A DNA stretch of 64,000 nucleotides, from NCBI GenBank assembly GCA_045643145.1, contig JAZUKG010000232.1:1-64000 (forward strand). The letters are read 5' to 3'. The position numbers and the translations under genes are program-made. Positions 42,068 to 50,678 of the stretch are shown piece after piece. This DNA comes from SVFI01 sp045643145 (GTDB lineage Bacteria; Bacillota; Clostridia; Lachnospirales; Lachnospiraceae). Position 1 is the first letter of the stretch. Every line of letters begins with the position of its first letter. Below the pieces are notes generated by a model. It searched no databases, was not told the DNA's origin, and saw only the letters and a list, made by a program, of their open reading frames with translations.

Positions 42068-43699
42068 CTATTTCATTAAATGAAGCTTTACAAAAACCTT
42101 TACGAGGATTCTTCCCTTTGGAATCGCTAATAAGTCTTCCTTGATAAGTCCCTTTAATACAATCATAAATACAAAGTAGCAAACAGCTCCTACAAAAATA
42201 GAAGCAAATAAGCAAACGGTATTGCTGTGAACGAGTAAGTAAAGACCCTGATAAGCCAGATAAGCGATAATACCCATAATCACTGAACTGATTGCCGGGA
42301 TTACAAAGGTCTTTTTGATTTCCTGCTGATAGTGAAGTACTTTTTTCACTGCCCAGTTGTTCATGACACACATCAGGAATGAATATAAAATCATGGCAAT
42401 TGCCATACTATAAAGTCCGAGCCTTGTAAAGAACAGTAAAATCACCAAAACTACGGTCTGAATCACCAGAGCGATTCCGGCATGATAAACCGGGAGATTT
42501 ACCTTACCGATTCCCTGAAGGACTGCATTTGTCAGAGTAGACAGTCCGTAAAATACAACGGAAATACTAATGGCACGAAGGAGCGCACTGGCCAGTGCCA
42601 GAGAATCCTTTTGCCAGAATAAAAGCTGTGTTACCGGTCTGGCCAGAGCAAACAGACCAACCGCACACGGAATGGAAATCAGCATGGTGGTTTTGACTGC
42701 CAGAGCGATCTGTTTTCTGGATACATCATATTCCTCTCTCGCATACGAGCTGCTGATGGTCGGAATCATAGCAGATGACATCGCAGAAGCAATCGCAATC
42801 GGAATGTTGGAAATTACCACTGCCTTACCGGCAAAGATTCCGTAGTTGGTCGCGATATCTGCTAACGACATCTTGTAAACATTTTTCATGACCTTGGTAT
42901 AAATGGTCTGATTCAGGGAAGTTGACCAGTTATAAATAAAGGTACTTAAAATAAACGGAGTTACCATGCTAAAAATAATCTTAAAGATCTGACCATAGCT
43001 GAGTTCTTCATGGTCTGTATCCTTTTCGATTCTTTTTAAAATCACCTTTTTATTCAGGCGATAAAGCATATACATAAAAATCAGGGCAATTAAGACACCG
43101 CTTCCGGTACCGAGCGCGCTACCGATTGCTCCGTAAATAGCCTGCGTAGAAGCATCCTGATCCTTTACCATTCCCATCAGTAAATAAGCTGCTCCTAAAG
43201 ATACAATGGCATTTAAAATCTGCTCAATAATCTGAGACAAAGAGGTCTGAATCATAGTTTTATGAGCCTGGAAATAACCTCTGAGTACACCTAAAAATCC
43301 GGATAAAAAGATAGTCGGTGCAAATACTCTCAATACTAATTTACAATTTTCTTCTACTAAAAAGCCTGCAAACAAAAAGGCAAATGTGCTGGCAATAAAG
43401 CCGACTACACAAACATAAATGACGGCACAATGAAAAATTTTATGTGCATTTTTATATTCCTTTAGCGCCAGTCTTTGTGCAATTACTTTCGAAATAGCTG
43501 ACGGAATACTGTATGAGGAAATCAGCAGGATAATGGTATAAATATTGTATGCACTGCTGTAATAACCATTACCCTCGTCTCCGATGATACTGGTGAGCGG
43601 AGATCTGTATAAAATTCCTATGATACGTACCAAAATGCCGGCCATTGCCAAAACGGTAGCCTGCAAAATAAATCCGTCTTTTTTTGATTCGTTGTTCAT
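42068..43699 (-). CDS. MurJ/SpoVB-type lipid flippase
   Basis: 543 residues with 14 predicted transmembrane helices and the MviN/MATE-like pattern (GILYRSPLTSIIGDEGNGYY; NAVLQGIGKVNLPVYHAGI). It belongs to the YtgP/SpoVB branch of the MOP exporters, which flip lipid-linked cell-wall precursors across the membrane; YtgP is the B. subtilis MurJ. The specific lipid is inferred from family. It starts 4 nt after the homocysteine methyltransferase gene and precedes the peptidase by 18 nt. Confidence 0.88.
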   Translation of the reverse strand: MNNESKKDGFILQATVLAMAGILVRIIGILYRSPLTSIIGDEGNGYYSSAYNIYTIILLISSYSIPSAISKVIAQRLALKEYKNAHKIFHCAVIYVCVVGFIASTFAFLFAGFLVEENCKLVLRVFAPTIFLSGFLGVLRGYFQAHKTMIQTSLSQIIEQILNAIVSLGAAYLLMGMVKDQDASTQAIYGAIGSALGTGSGVLIALIFMYMLYRLNKKVILKRIEKDTDHEELSYGQIFKIIFSMVTPFILSTFIYNWSTSLNQTIYTKVMKNVYKMSLADIATNYGIFAGKAVVISNIPIAIASAMSSAMIPTISSSYAREEYDVSRKQIALAVKTTMLISIPCAVGLFALARPVTQLLFWQKDSLALASALLRAISISVVFYGLSTLTNAVLQGIGKVNLPVYHAGIALVIQTVVLVILLFFTRLGLYSMAIAMILYSFLMCVMNNWAVKKVLHYQQEIKKTFVIPAISSVIMGIIAYLAYQGLYLLVHSNTVCLFASIFVGAVCYFVFMIVLKGLIKEDLLAIPKGRILVKVFVKLHLMK

Positions 43700-43703
43700 C
43701 TCT

Positions 43704-45524
43704 TTATAAAATGTCCTTTAATAAATATACTCTGTTAAACGGAAGAGAAAAATAATACCCGTCCACAACGTCCTTCATGCTTTCCATCACTTCCCTGGCC
43801 AGCATAATACCTACCTTTTCTCCCTCTTCTTTGGTAAGTACATTGTCGAAACGAGCGACGATTTCATCCGTTACATGCATTCCTGTCATTTCATTTTGAA
43901 TAAACAGGGCATTCTTTTGACTGATCAGCGGCATAACTCCGCCGAGGATTACCGCTCCGGTTTCCGCTTTGATCTGTCTGATTTTTTCTATTTCATCCGG
44001 TGTAAAAATCGGCTGTGTAAAGAAATAAAGCGCACCGGCCTCCATTTTCTTTTTCACTCTGTCTATTTCCACCTGAAGATTTAATCTGTTCTGATTGATG
44101 GCTCCGCCGTAGCAAATCGGTCCCTTATCCATATCCTTGTTGACTTCTTTTACAATTTTCATCAGTCCCACACTGTCAAAATTGAAAACGCCCTTGACCT
44201 TGCCTCTGGCCATGGTAGGAATCGGATCTCCGGTGATAATCAAAAAGTCTTTTACATCACTGATATAAGCACCTAGTAGCTGCGAACGAATCGCAATCGC
44301 ATTTTTGTCTCTGCAGCAAATATGCGGCATAACTCTGAGGCCTGTTGCACTTCTGACCTTTGCTGCCATGAGAATAGAATCTGCTCTGGTTCTTCCGGAC
44401 GGCGAATCCGGGAACGTTACCACATCTATTTTACTGTCCGAAAGCTCCGCAGCTGCCTGCATCAGTTTTTCATCTGCTGCCAGCAGCGGTGGTGAAAGCT
44501 CCACAGCAATTAATTTTTTGTCTTCTCTTTTCGGATGGTAAATCCATGCAGTATTTTCACTGCTTTCGATTATTTTGCCTGCCTGACTTTCCGGCTGATT
44601 GATGGCAACAAATTCAGGCGCCTGCCATGTATCCTGTAATTCAGATACCTGATCTGCTAATGCCTTGATAAACGAAGGCTTGGTACCGCAGCAGCCTCCG
44701 ATAACGGAAACCTTGAGGTCTAAAATATCCATCATTTTCTTGGCAAAATATACTTCATTTTGCGAAAAGACTACCTGTCCTCGGATGATTTTCGGGTAGC
44801 TCGCATTTGGTAATACAGAAAACGGCTTTGCTCTTTCCGGCGGCAAATCCTTTAATATTCTGTACATATGACCCGGACCTACGCCGCAGTTAAATCCGCA
44901 AAAATCAATATCCGGGTTGGTCATCATCTCTTCATACAGCGATTTTGCGCTGATACCGATATCCGAATAACCGATCTGATTCACACTCATTTGTACCCAG
45001 ATCGGAATCTGACTTTCCTGTTTGATGGTATGAATGACATCTTCAATGATGTCCATACCGGAAAACGTCTCAAAAAGCAGTGCGTCTACACCTAAAGAAA
45101 TAAAACGTCTGCAAATGCTGATATACTCTGAAACGATGGCATCTCTTTCTTCTGCCCGAGTAAACGGAATCGGACCCATGTCCCCGGCTATAAAGATTTC
45201 CGTACGCATCTTATTCATTTGATGCTGTTCGATATACTCTTTTTTTGCCTCATTTGCATGACCGACTGCCATGCTGATCAGCTCTAATACCTTTTCTAAA
45301 TCCATGTTCAGACTCTTGGTATTTGCCGCAAAGGTATTGCTTCGTAAAAGTCTGGCACCGGATTTAATGTATTCTAAGTGTACTTTTTTGACCAGCTCCG
45401 GATTGGTCTGATTGGAAAGCTCCGGACTTTCTCCGCCGCTTAGGGCATCAAAATAAGTTCCAAAGGCTCCGTCTGCTATGATTTTGTTATATTCTAAATA
45501 GTCTTTTAATAAATACTCTGACAT
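43704..45524 (-). CDS. Homocysteine S-methyltransferase / methylenetetrahydrofolate reductase fusion
   Basis: 606 residues of the YitJ type. Residues 1-300 form a homocysteine S-methyltransferase TIM barrel with zinc cysteines in GFNCGVGPGHM and GGCCGTKP. Residues 320-600 form a MetF-type NAD(P)H-dependent MTHF reductase (TGDPIPTMARGKVKGVFN; FFTQPIFTPDE). Together they form methionine from homocysteine using folate-derived methyl groups. An S-box or T-box leader was not found upstream, because the gene is read inside an operon, 15 nt after the HAD gene. Confidence 0.93.
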   Translation of the reverse strand: MSEYLLKDYLEYNKIIADGAFGTYFDALSGGESPELSNQTNPELVKKVHLEYIKSGARLLRSNTFAANTKSLNMDLEKVLELISMAVGHANEAKKEYIEQHQMNKMRTEIFIAGDMGPIPFTRAEERDAIVSEYISICRRFISLGVDALLFETFSGMDIIEDVIHTIKQESQIPIWVQMSVNQIGYSDIGISAKSLYEEMMTNPDIDFCGFNCGVGPGHMYRILKDLPPERAKPFSVLPNASYPKIIRGQVVFSQNEVYFAKKMMDILDLKVSVIGGCCGTKPSFIKALADQVSELQDTWQAPEFVAINQPESQAGKIIESSENTAWIYHPKREDKKLIAVELSPPLLAADEKLMQAAAELSDSKIDVVTFPDSPSGRTRADSILMAAKVRSATGLRVMPHICCRDKNAIAIRSQLLGAYISDVKDFLIITGDPIPTMARGKVKGVFNFDSVGLMKIVKEVNKDMDKGPICYGGAINQNRLNLQVEIDRVKKKMEAGALYFFTQPIFTPDEIEKIRQIKAETGAVILGGVMPLISQKNALFIQNEMTGMHVTDEIVARFDNVLTKEEGEKVGIMLAREVMESMKDVVDGYYFSLPFNRVYLLKDIL

Positions 45525-45539
45525 GATAATTCCTAACTT

Positions 45540-46193
45540 TTATTCTCCGAGGAGCTGATCTGCCATTGGGATGAGCTCTTCAAAGCTTTCAATTCTGTAA
45601 TCTGCCTGCGGAATCAGACCATAACCGTATCCGGCATGCACAAATCGTACATCTGCGTCGGTCGCTGCTACATAGTCTCCCTCCACATCGCCTAAATAAA
45701 TCGCATCCTCCGGATTTATTTCATTTCTTTCCAAAAGAACGCTGATACTTCCTGATTTAGGTAACAGTGTATTTCCAAAACATTCATGATCTTCAAAATA
45801 GTCTTCCAGGCCATGATAGCTTAAAAATGCTTCAATATAGCCGATCTGACAATTTGATACGATTGCCAAAAAATAACGCTTTGATAATTCCTTTAATGTT
45901 TCTTCTAACTTTTCAAATAAAATTCCGCCATGACGCTCTATATAGTTGTTTTCATAGTCCATACAAAGCTGCATAATTTCCAAAGCTCTTTCCCGAGATA
46001 CCGTCGTAAAATACGAATATGCGATATCATCCATTGTCTTTCCCATCAGAGACTGCATATCCTCCAACGTGATCTTTTTATGAAAATCCGGTAAGGTTTC
46101 TATGATTTCATTCCAAGAATCCACAACAGCCTGTGAACTGTCCCACAGGGTTCCGTCTAAATCAAATAAAATAGCCTTTGTCTTTGTACTCAT
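45540..46193 (-). CDS. HAD-superfamily phosphatase (phosphoglycolate phosphatase-like)
   Basis: 217 residues with motif I LFDLDGTLWDS, a helical cap (about 15-85), motif II IVSNCQIGY, Lys in LLPKSGSIS, and motif IV YLGDVEGD. The fold is subclass IA, as in Gph and beta-phosphoglucomutase. The substrate is unknown. It is the first gene of the six-gene operon, with AAAGGAG upstream of the ATG. Confidence 0.9.
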   Translation of the reverse strand: MSTKTKAILFDLDGTLWDSSQAVVDSWNEIIETLPDFHKKITLEDMQSLMGKTMDDIAYSYFTTVSRERALEIMQLCMDYENNYIERHGGILFEKLEETLKELSKRYFLAIVSNCQIGYIEAFLSYHGLEDYFEDHECFGNTLLPKSGSISVLLERNEINPEDAIYLGDVEGDYVAATDADVRFVHAGYGYGLIPQADYRIESFEELIPMADQLLGE

Positions 46194-46382
46194 GAAGTAA
46201 CTCCTTTTGCTTAATTTACTTTCATTTTACGCATGGTCATAGCCTTTTTTATTGTACCATAGTTTATTCTAAAGTTTAACACTTCTACTTTTTAATTTTC
46301 TCTTAATATGTTATGATTACTGCGTAATTTTTAGTGAATTTTTCATTCAGATAATTAAGTTTTACATAGAGAAGGGGTTACT

Positions 46383-46820
46383 ATGGAATTTATTCGTAAA
46401 TTTTATGATATGGATTTAAAAAAAGTAATGAAAATCTGGTATGATTCCAACCTGGAAGTACACGATTTCATTCCGGTAGATTATTGGGATCGAAATTTTG
46501 GATATGTTTCCAGACTGATTCCAAAATCAGAAGTTTATGTCTATGAAATCGATGGTATGGTTGTGGGATTTGTAGGCGTCGAAGATAATGGTTATATCAA
46601 TGGATTGTTTGTGGATAAGGACTATCGCGGACTCGGTATCGGAACCAAGCTCATTGCCTATATCCTTGATTTATACAATCCGATTACCTTGGATGTATTT
46701 GAAAATAATTACGGCGCTGTTCGTTATTATGAAAACAGAGGGTTCCAGTGTGTGGAGCAAAATATTCATGAAGACCTCGGAGAAGTGGAATACCATATGT
46801 TCTTTATGAAGAAGGAATAG
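46383..46820 (+). CDS. GNAT N-acetyltransferase
   Basis: 145 residues with the acetyl-CoA loop VDKDYRGLGIGTKLI (about 77-91) and C-terminal strand motifs (LDVFENNYGAVRYYENRGF). Typical of small N-acyltransferases acting on amines or protein N-termini; the acceptor is unknown. AAGGGG precedes the ATG. It is monocistronic, ending at a terminator shared with the tRNA gene. Confidence 0.9.
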   Translation: MEFIRKFYDMDLKKVMKIWYDSNLEVHDFIPVDYWDRNFGYVSRLIPKSEVYVYEIDGMVVGFVGVEDNGYINGLFVDKDYRGLGIGTKLIAYILDLYNPITLDVFENNYGAVRYYENRGFQCVEQNIHEDLGEVEYHMFFMKKE

Positions 46821-46840
46821 TTAGAAGGTCGTGGTATATA

Positions 46841-46877
46841 AAAAGTCGTGAAATCAAATGATTTCACGACTTTTTTT
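46841..46877. terminator. Bidirectional terminator between GNAT and tRNA-Pro
   Basis: AAAAGTCGTGAAATCA and TGATTTCACGACTTTT form a 16-bp stem with T7 after it on the plus strand and a T run on the minus strand. Confidence 0.9.
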
Positions 46878-46879
46878 AA

Positions 46880-46954
46880 TCGGAGTGACAAGATTCGAAC
46901 TTGCGACCTCCGCCTCCCTAAGACGGCGCTCTAACCAAACTGAGCCACACCCCG
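46880..46954 (-). tRNA. tRNA-Pro (anticodon AGG)
   Basis: On the minus strand the acceptor CGGGGTG pairs with CACTCCG with a G-T pair, the D stem is GCTC/GAGC, and the anticodon stem CCGTC/GGCGG holds the loop TTAGGGA, giving anticodon AGG and G37. The T arm is GCAAG-TTCGAAT-CTTGT. Discriminator A follows; CCA is not encoded. AGG would read CCU and, if A34 becomes inosine, also CCC and CCA. Confidence 0.9.
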
Positions 46955-47069
46955 TTTTCTGGTTATTTTGCCTCGGTTTTCACCTCAGCCTTTATATCAT
47001 AACTAGTTTCTGGTTATTTTACAAGAGAGTCTTTGCGATAAAAATTTATCGTTTTTCGATAATTTTTTG

Positions 47070-47098
47070 TTGACATTCGTTTTTTATGGGTATATAGT
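47070..47098 (+). promoter_or_regulatory. Promoter of the DUF2975-Xre-DUF4173 operon
   Basis: TTGACA, 17 nt, TATAGT. It predicts a start near 47105 and a leader of about 112 nt before DUF2975, which contains a perfect Shine-Dalgarno (AAGGGAGG) at 47109-47116 with only tiny frames behind it. Confidence 0.85.
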
Positions 47099-47216
47099 GA
47101 GGCTATCCAAGGGAGGTCAGATTGTATTTCCAAATGCAGTTGTAAAGGGAAATGCAGCTTATTGAAATAAAATCTGTCCGTGTAAAAATGATTATCATAT
47201 TAAAGAGGGAACATAC

Positions 47217-47663
47217 ATGAACAACAAATTAACAAAAGCAACAAAAGCATTATTAGATTTTATGTATTTTGGAGGAATGATCGTTAGTATCTCACTTCCG
47301 CTTAGCTTCCGATGGTACGGGCAATTCAACAGCCGTTTTCAGATTTATTACTGGCCTTTAGTGATTTTGTTTTTCCTTTGCGGAATTTTAGCCATACTTC
47401 TGTTAGGTCAGCTTCGTAATATGTTCAAGACGGTGATAAATGAAGATTGCTTTGTCAAGGAAAATGTAGTCGCTTTAGAGAAAATGGGTAACTACAGCTT
47501 CTTAATTGCTTTCATTACTGCTTTTCGTATCTTTTTGTATCTTACACCTGCGGTACTGATTATTATTTTAGTATTTGTAGTGGCAGGACTTTTCAGTAAG
47601 GTATTGGCTTTGGTATTTGACAAGGCTGTAAGTTACAAAGAAGAAAACGATTTTACGATTTAG
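47217..47663 (+). CDS. DUF2975 membrane protein
   Basis: 148 residues with four hydrophobic helices (about 12-30, 47-70, 95-115 and 118-138), the layout of DUF2975. These proteins are regularly encoded next to a small Xre-type regulator, as here (9 nt downstream), and are thought to take part in membrane signalling; no enzymatic motif is present. AGAGGGAA precedes the ATG. Confidence 0.85.
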   Translation: MNNKLTKATKALLDFMYFGGMIVSISLPLSFRWYGQFNSRFQIYYWPLVILFFLCGILAILLLGQLRNMFKTVINEDCFVKENVVALEKMGNYSFLIAFITAFRIFLYLTPAVLIIILVFVVAGLFSKVLALVFDKAVSYKEENDFTI

Positions 47664-47672
47664 GAGGCAGTT

Positions 47673-47885
47673 ATGGCAATTATGATTAACTTAGATGTGA
47701 TGATGGCAAAAAGAAAAAAAGGCCTGACTGAGCTAGCAGGTGAGGTTGATATTACTTTAGCCAATTTATCCATATTAAAAAATAACAAAGCAAAGGCAGT
47801 CCGTCTTCAAACCTTGGATGCTATTTGTAAGGCACTGGACTGTCAGCCGGGTGATATCCTGGAATATGTTCCCGATGAAGAATAA
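47673..47885 (+). CDS. Small Xre-family regulator (YozG-like)
   Basis: 70 residues, consisting only of a Cro/CI helix-turn-helix (MAKRKKGLTELAGEVDITLANLS... with recognition helix about 27-40) and a short tail ending PGDILEYVPDEE. It fits the YozG-like group that always follows DUF2975. It probably regulates its own operon. AGGAGG precedes the ATG. Confidence 0.9.
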   Translation: MAIMINLDVMMAKRKKGLTELAGEVDITLANLSILKNNKAKAVRLQTLDAICKALDCQPGDILEYVPDEE

Positions 47886-47913
47886 ACTTAAATATTCGTG
47901 AAAGGAAAATATT

Positions 47914-49407
47914 ATGGAAAAAGAAGAATCAAGTTTTGGTTTACTTAGTATTTTATACAGTATTTTCTTTTGTTTCTGTTTCTTTAAAAATGCAAAAGGA
48001 ATTACTTCCCCGATTTTCTGGGTGGTTTCAATTATTTACTTTTTATATTATTTCAAAAAGAATGATCTAAAAATCAGCAAAAAAGAGACCTGTTTTTATT
48101 CTCTTTCCATCTTTTTACTGGCACTTTCGAATTTCTTAACTGCCAGCTCTCTGATGGTTTTTTATAATGGTGTTGCTATCCTTTTACTTTTGTCATGCTT
48201 TTTAATAAAGCCTTTTTATGACACCAGAAAATGGGACTTCACCAAGTATTTATCCAGTGTTTTACTGATTATTGTCAGATCCCTGGGTAAAATAGGTGCT
48301 CCGTTTATCAGCTTAAATCATTATATTAAATCCAAAGCCGGTGAAAAAAGCAAGGTGATTTATTCCATCCTTCTCGGTTTGGTAATCTCCATTCCTCTTT
48401 TACTGATTGTAGGCGGCCTTTTGTTAAGTGCCGACGCGGTATTTAAACATGTAACAGAAAGTATTCTGGATGGTTTATATGACTTTATCAATATACCAAA
48501 TTATATTTTGACAGCATTTCTGTTTGTCTGCGGCTTGTTACTTTCCTTCTGTTCCCTGGCAGAGCTTTCAACCCGCAAATTAAATCCGGAAATGAAGGAT
48601 AAAAAGACTATGGATCCTGTAATCGCCATTACCTTTACATCCATTATTACCATTGTGTATTTGTTCTTCTCCTTTGTTCAGATTTTCTCTCTCTTTTTAA
48701 AACAAATGGATCTTCCAGAAAATTATACTTATGCAGAATATGCCAGAGAAGGATTCTTCCAGCTTTTATTCGTATGTCTGATTAACTTAGCATTGGTACT
48801 GTTTTGTAAAAAGCATTACAAGGATAACAAAATTTTAAAAGCTATTTTGTCTGTCATTTGCTTTTGCACCTATATCATGATTGCATCGAGTACCTACCGC
48901 ATGATTTTATATATTCAGGCTTATTATTTAACCTTTACCAGACTCTTTGTTTTACTGGCACTGTTTGTGATTACGCTTTGCCTGACAGGAATTCTGGTTT
49001 CGATTTACAAAGAAGATATTCCTCTGTTTTCCTATATGCTGGTGGTTGTTACCGTTTGCTTTGTGCTCTTTTCCATTTCCAAACCGGATTACTGGATTGC
49101 CAAGTACAACATTGTGCAGGGAGGGAGCGAAAAAGGATACGATATTTCTTATATGTTTGAGCTGAGTATCGATGCGGCTCCTGCATTAAAAGAAGCCGGA
49201 TTTTTTGACGGTGAAAACATAGCTAAAACAGAAAACCTGACAGATTCTACTTCACGATATTTATCTTATGTATATCCGGAAAATGCCAAAAATTATATGC
49301 TGTATATACAGGGAAAATATCAGGAAATGAATTATCGAACTTTGAATTTATCTACTTACATTGCATATCAGCAGATTAAGGATCAGGTCATAACAAAAAA
49401 AGAGTGA
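47914..49407 (+). CDS. DUF4173/DUF4153-like multi-pass membrane protein
   Basis: 497 residues with about 12 hydrophobic helices and a conserved C-terminal region of the family, KYNIVQGG...DISYMFELSIDAAPALK, which contains the DA-PAL motif. The role is unknown. It follows the regulator by 28 nt and ends in a terminator whose stem includes its own stop codon. Possibly it is controlled by the DUF2975-Xre pair. AAAGGAAA precedes the ATG. Confidence 0.8.
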   Translation: MEKEESSFGLLSILYSIFFCFCFFKNAKGITSPIFWVVSIIYFLYYFKKNDLKISKKETCFYSLSIFLLALSNFLTASSLMVFYNGVAILLLLSCFLIKPFYDTRKWDFTKYLSSVLLIIVRSLGKIGAPFISLNHYIKSKAGEKSKVIYSILLGLVISIPLLLIVGGLLLSADAVFKHVTESILDGLYDFINIPNYILTAFLFVCGLLLSFCSLAELSTRKLNPEMKDKKTMDPVIAITFTSIITIVYLFFSFVQIFSLFLKQMDLPENYTYAEYAREGFFQLLFVCLINLALVLFCKKHYKDNKILKAILSVICFCTYIMIASSTYRMILYIQAYYLTFTRLFVLLALFVITLCLTGILVSIYKEDIPLFSYMLVVVTVCFVLFSISKPDYWIAKYNIVQGGSEKGYDISYMFELSIDAAPALKEAGFFDGENIAKTENLTDSTSRYLSYVYPENAKNYMLYIQGKYQEMNYRTLNLSTYIAYQQIKDQVITKKE

Positions 49408-49429
49408 TGGTTTTCCATCACTCTTTTTT
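49395..49429. terminator. Terminator overlapping the DUF4173 stop codon
   Basis: AAAAAAGAGTGATGG and CCATCACTCTTTTTT around TTTT. The TGA stop lies inside the stem. Both sides carry T/A runs, so it may also end the minus-strand DUF6465 gene. Confidence 0.88.
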
Positions 49430-49446
49430 CCATTTGTCCACGTTTG

Positions 49447-49656
49447 CTAAAATAAAGGAACCTTTCCGTCATAAGCATCGTTAATTACAAAATACGCTGC
49501 AAAATCTTCCGGTTTGATATAAACCTGAAGCTTTTCGATTTTGGATACATCGTTTCCTTTTCTGGCATACTGATCATAAATTCTTTCAAGTACCGTATCC
49601 ATATTTCCCTCAAGCTGACGATACTGAATAATGATTTCTTCTTTTTTCTTTTCCAT
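49447..49656 (-). CDS. DUF6465-family small protein
   Basis: 69 residues from the ATG at 49656 (AGGGA six bases upstream). The sequence LEGNMDTVLERIYDQY and EKLQVYIKPEDFAAYFVIND are typical of DUF6465. Members occur in Lachnospiraceae and have no known function. The frame continues upstream to 49722, but without a family match. It lies downstream of the DtxR-like gene. Confidence 0.75.
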   Translation of the reverse strand: MEKKKEEIIIQYRQLEGNMDTVLERIYDQYARKGNDVSKIEKLQVYIKPEDFAAYFVINDAYDGKVPLF

Positions 49657-49737
49657 ACACATTCCCTGCCTTTCCGGCTTATGCCTGATTGCTAATACTA
49701 CTGGTTGTCTTCTTCTACACAAATTTAAATATATGAA

Positions 49738-50115
49738 TTAATCATTCATACTTTCTACTTCTTTAATAAACTTTTTAATTCCCTTGAATGTTTTATCACT
49801 GATAAAGTGCATCATTTTTTTACCGTCGACCTTTGCAGTTGCTTCATCTACATCTGTGGTCATCATCAAAAACTGTGCACATAATTCCTGCTTTTCAACG
49901 AGCTTTTTAGCCTGTGATAAACCTTCCTTGGTTAATACGAGATCTAAAGATTCTCCGTCTACCAATACACCTTCCTTTTTTAATTTGCCAATTGCACGGC
50001 TGACACTAGGTTTTGCAAAACCCAGTTCCTTTGCTACATCAATGGCACGTACCTTATCCTTTTTTAATGATAAGAGGTAAATAGTTTCTAAGTAAGTTTG
50101 TCCTGATTCTAACAT
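49738..50115 (-). CDS. DtxR/MntR-like regulator with substituted metal site
   Basis: 125 residues: an N-terminal winged helix (about 1-65, VAKELGFAKPSVSRAIGKLK) and a helical dimerisation domain (about 70-122). Compared with B. subtilis MntR, Asp8 aligns with Thr, His77 with Gln (KQELCAQFL) and the Glu99/Glu102/His103 region with Asp, Lys/Met and Met/His. Few metal ligands remain, so metal sensing is doubtful, although it may bind differently. It follows the HIT gene by 32 nt. Confidence 0.82.
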   Translation of the reverse strand: MLESGQTYLETIYLLSLKKDKVRAIDVAKELGFAKPSVSRAIGKLKKEGVLVDGESLDLVLTKEGLSQAKKLVEKQELCAQFLMMTTDVDEATAKVDGKKMMHFISDKTFKGIKKFIKEVESMND

Positions 50116-50147
50116 TGTTTCATCTCCTTTGTTTTTTACATGTGAAT

Positions 50148-50558
50148 TTATTTTGTCAATGTTTCTAATGTTTTGGCTAATTCTTCCTGACTAGGTGAAG
50201 TCGGGTTCCATAAAATTCTCTGGCCGTCATTTTCATAACGCGGAATTAAATGCATATGATAATGGAATACTGTCTGGCCTGCTGCAGTGCCGTTGTTCTG
50301 TACGATATTAAAGCCGTCACAGCCCAGCTTTTCTGTCATTTCCTTTGCCATTTTCTTTGATAATACCATGACTTTTTTTGCGACCTCTTCATCGATTTCA
50401 TAGAGGTCTTTATAATGATCCTTTGGCAAAATAAGTGCATGTCCCTTGGTTGCAGGTCCGTTATCAAGAATCACGCGAAAAGTATCATCTTCATAAACGG
50501 TGTTGGTCGGAATCTCTCCGTTTGCTAATTTACAAAAAATACAGTTTGAATCCTTCAT
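50148..50558 (-). CDS. HIT-family nucleotide hydrolase
   Basis: 136 residues from MKDSNCIFC, chosen because AAAGGAG lies 7 nt upstream; the longer frame to 50621 runs through palindromes. It has the zinc CxxC pair CIFC, and the histidine triad HYHMHLIPR near the C-terminus. HIT proteins hydrolyse or transfer nucleoside monophosphates. Two palindromes precede the gene, the first resembling the element before rlmD. Confidence 0.92.
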   Translation of the reverse strand: MKDSNCIFCKLANGEIPTNTVYEDDTFRVILDNGPATKGHALILPKDHYKDLYEIDEEVAKKVMVLSKKMAKEMTEKLGCDGFNIVQNNGTAAGQTVFHYHMHLIPRYENDGQRILWNPTSPSQEELAKTLETLTK

Positions 50559-50578
50559 TCTTTTGCTCCTTTCTATTG

Positions 50579-50624
50579 TCTCGATTGTAAATAATCGAGA
50601 ATTGCATCGATGATTTATCATCGA
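50579..50624. repeat. Two tandem palindromes upstream of the HIT gene
   Basis: TCTCGATT/AATCGAGA (50579-50600) and TCGATGAT/ATCATCGA (50607-50624). The first resembles 1731-1748 and lies at nearly the same distance (21 nt) from its start codon. Confidence 0.55.
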
Positions 50625-50678
50625 AACCCATTACATTTTCATATTTTACTTAACACTACCAATTCCCTATCGCGATTG

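Noticed and set aside
43704..46382. SAM or T-box riboswitch upstream of the methionine gene
   Set aside because: The gene lies 15 nt after the HAD gene, and the space before HAD (46194-46382) shows no conserved riboswitch core.
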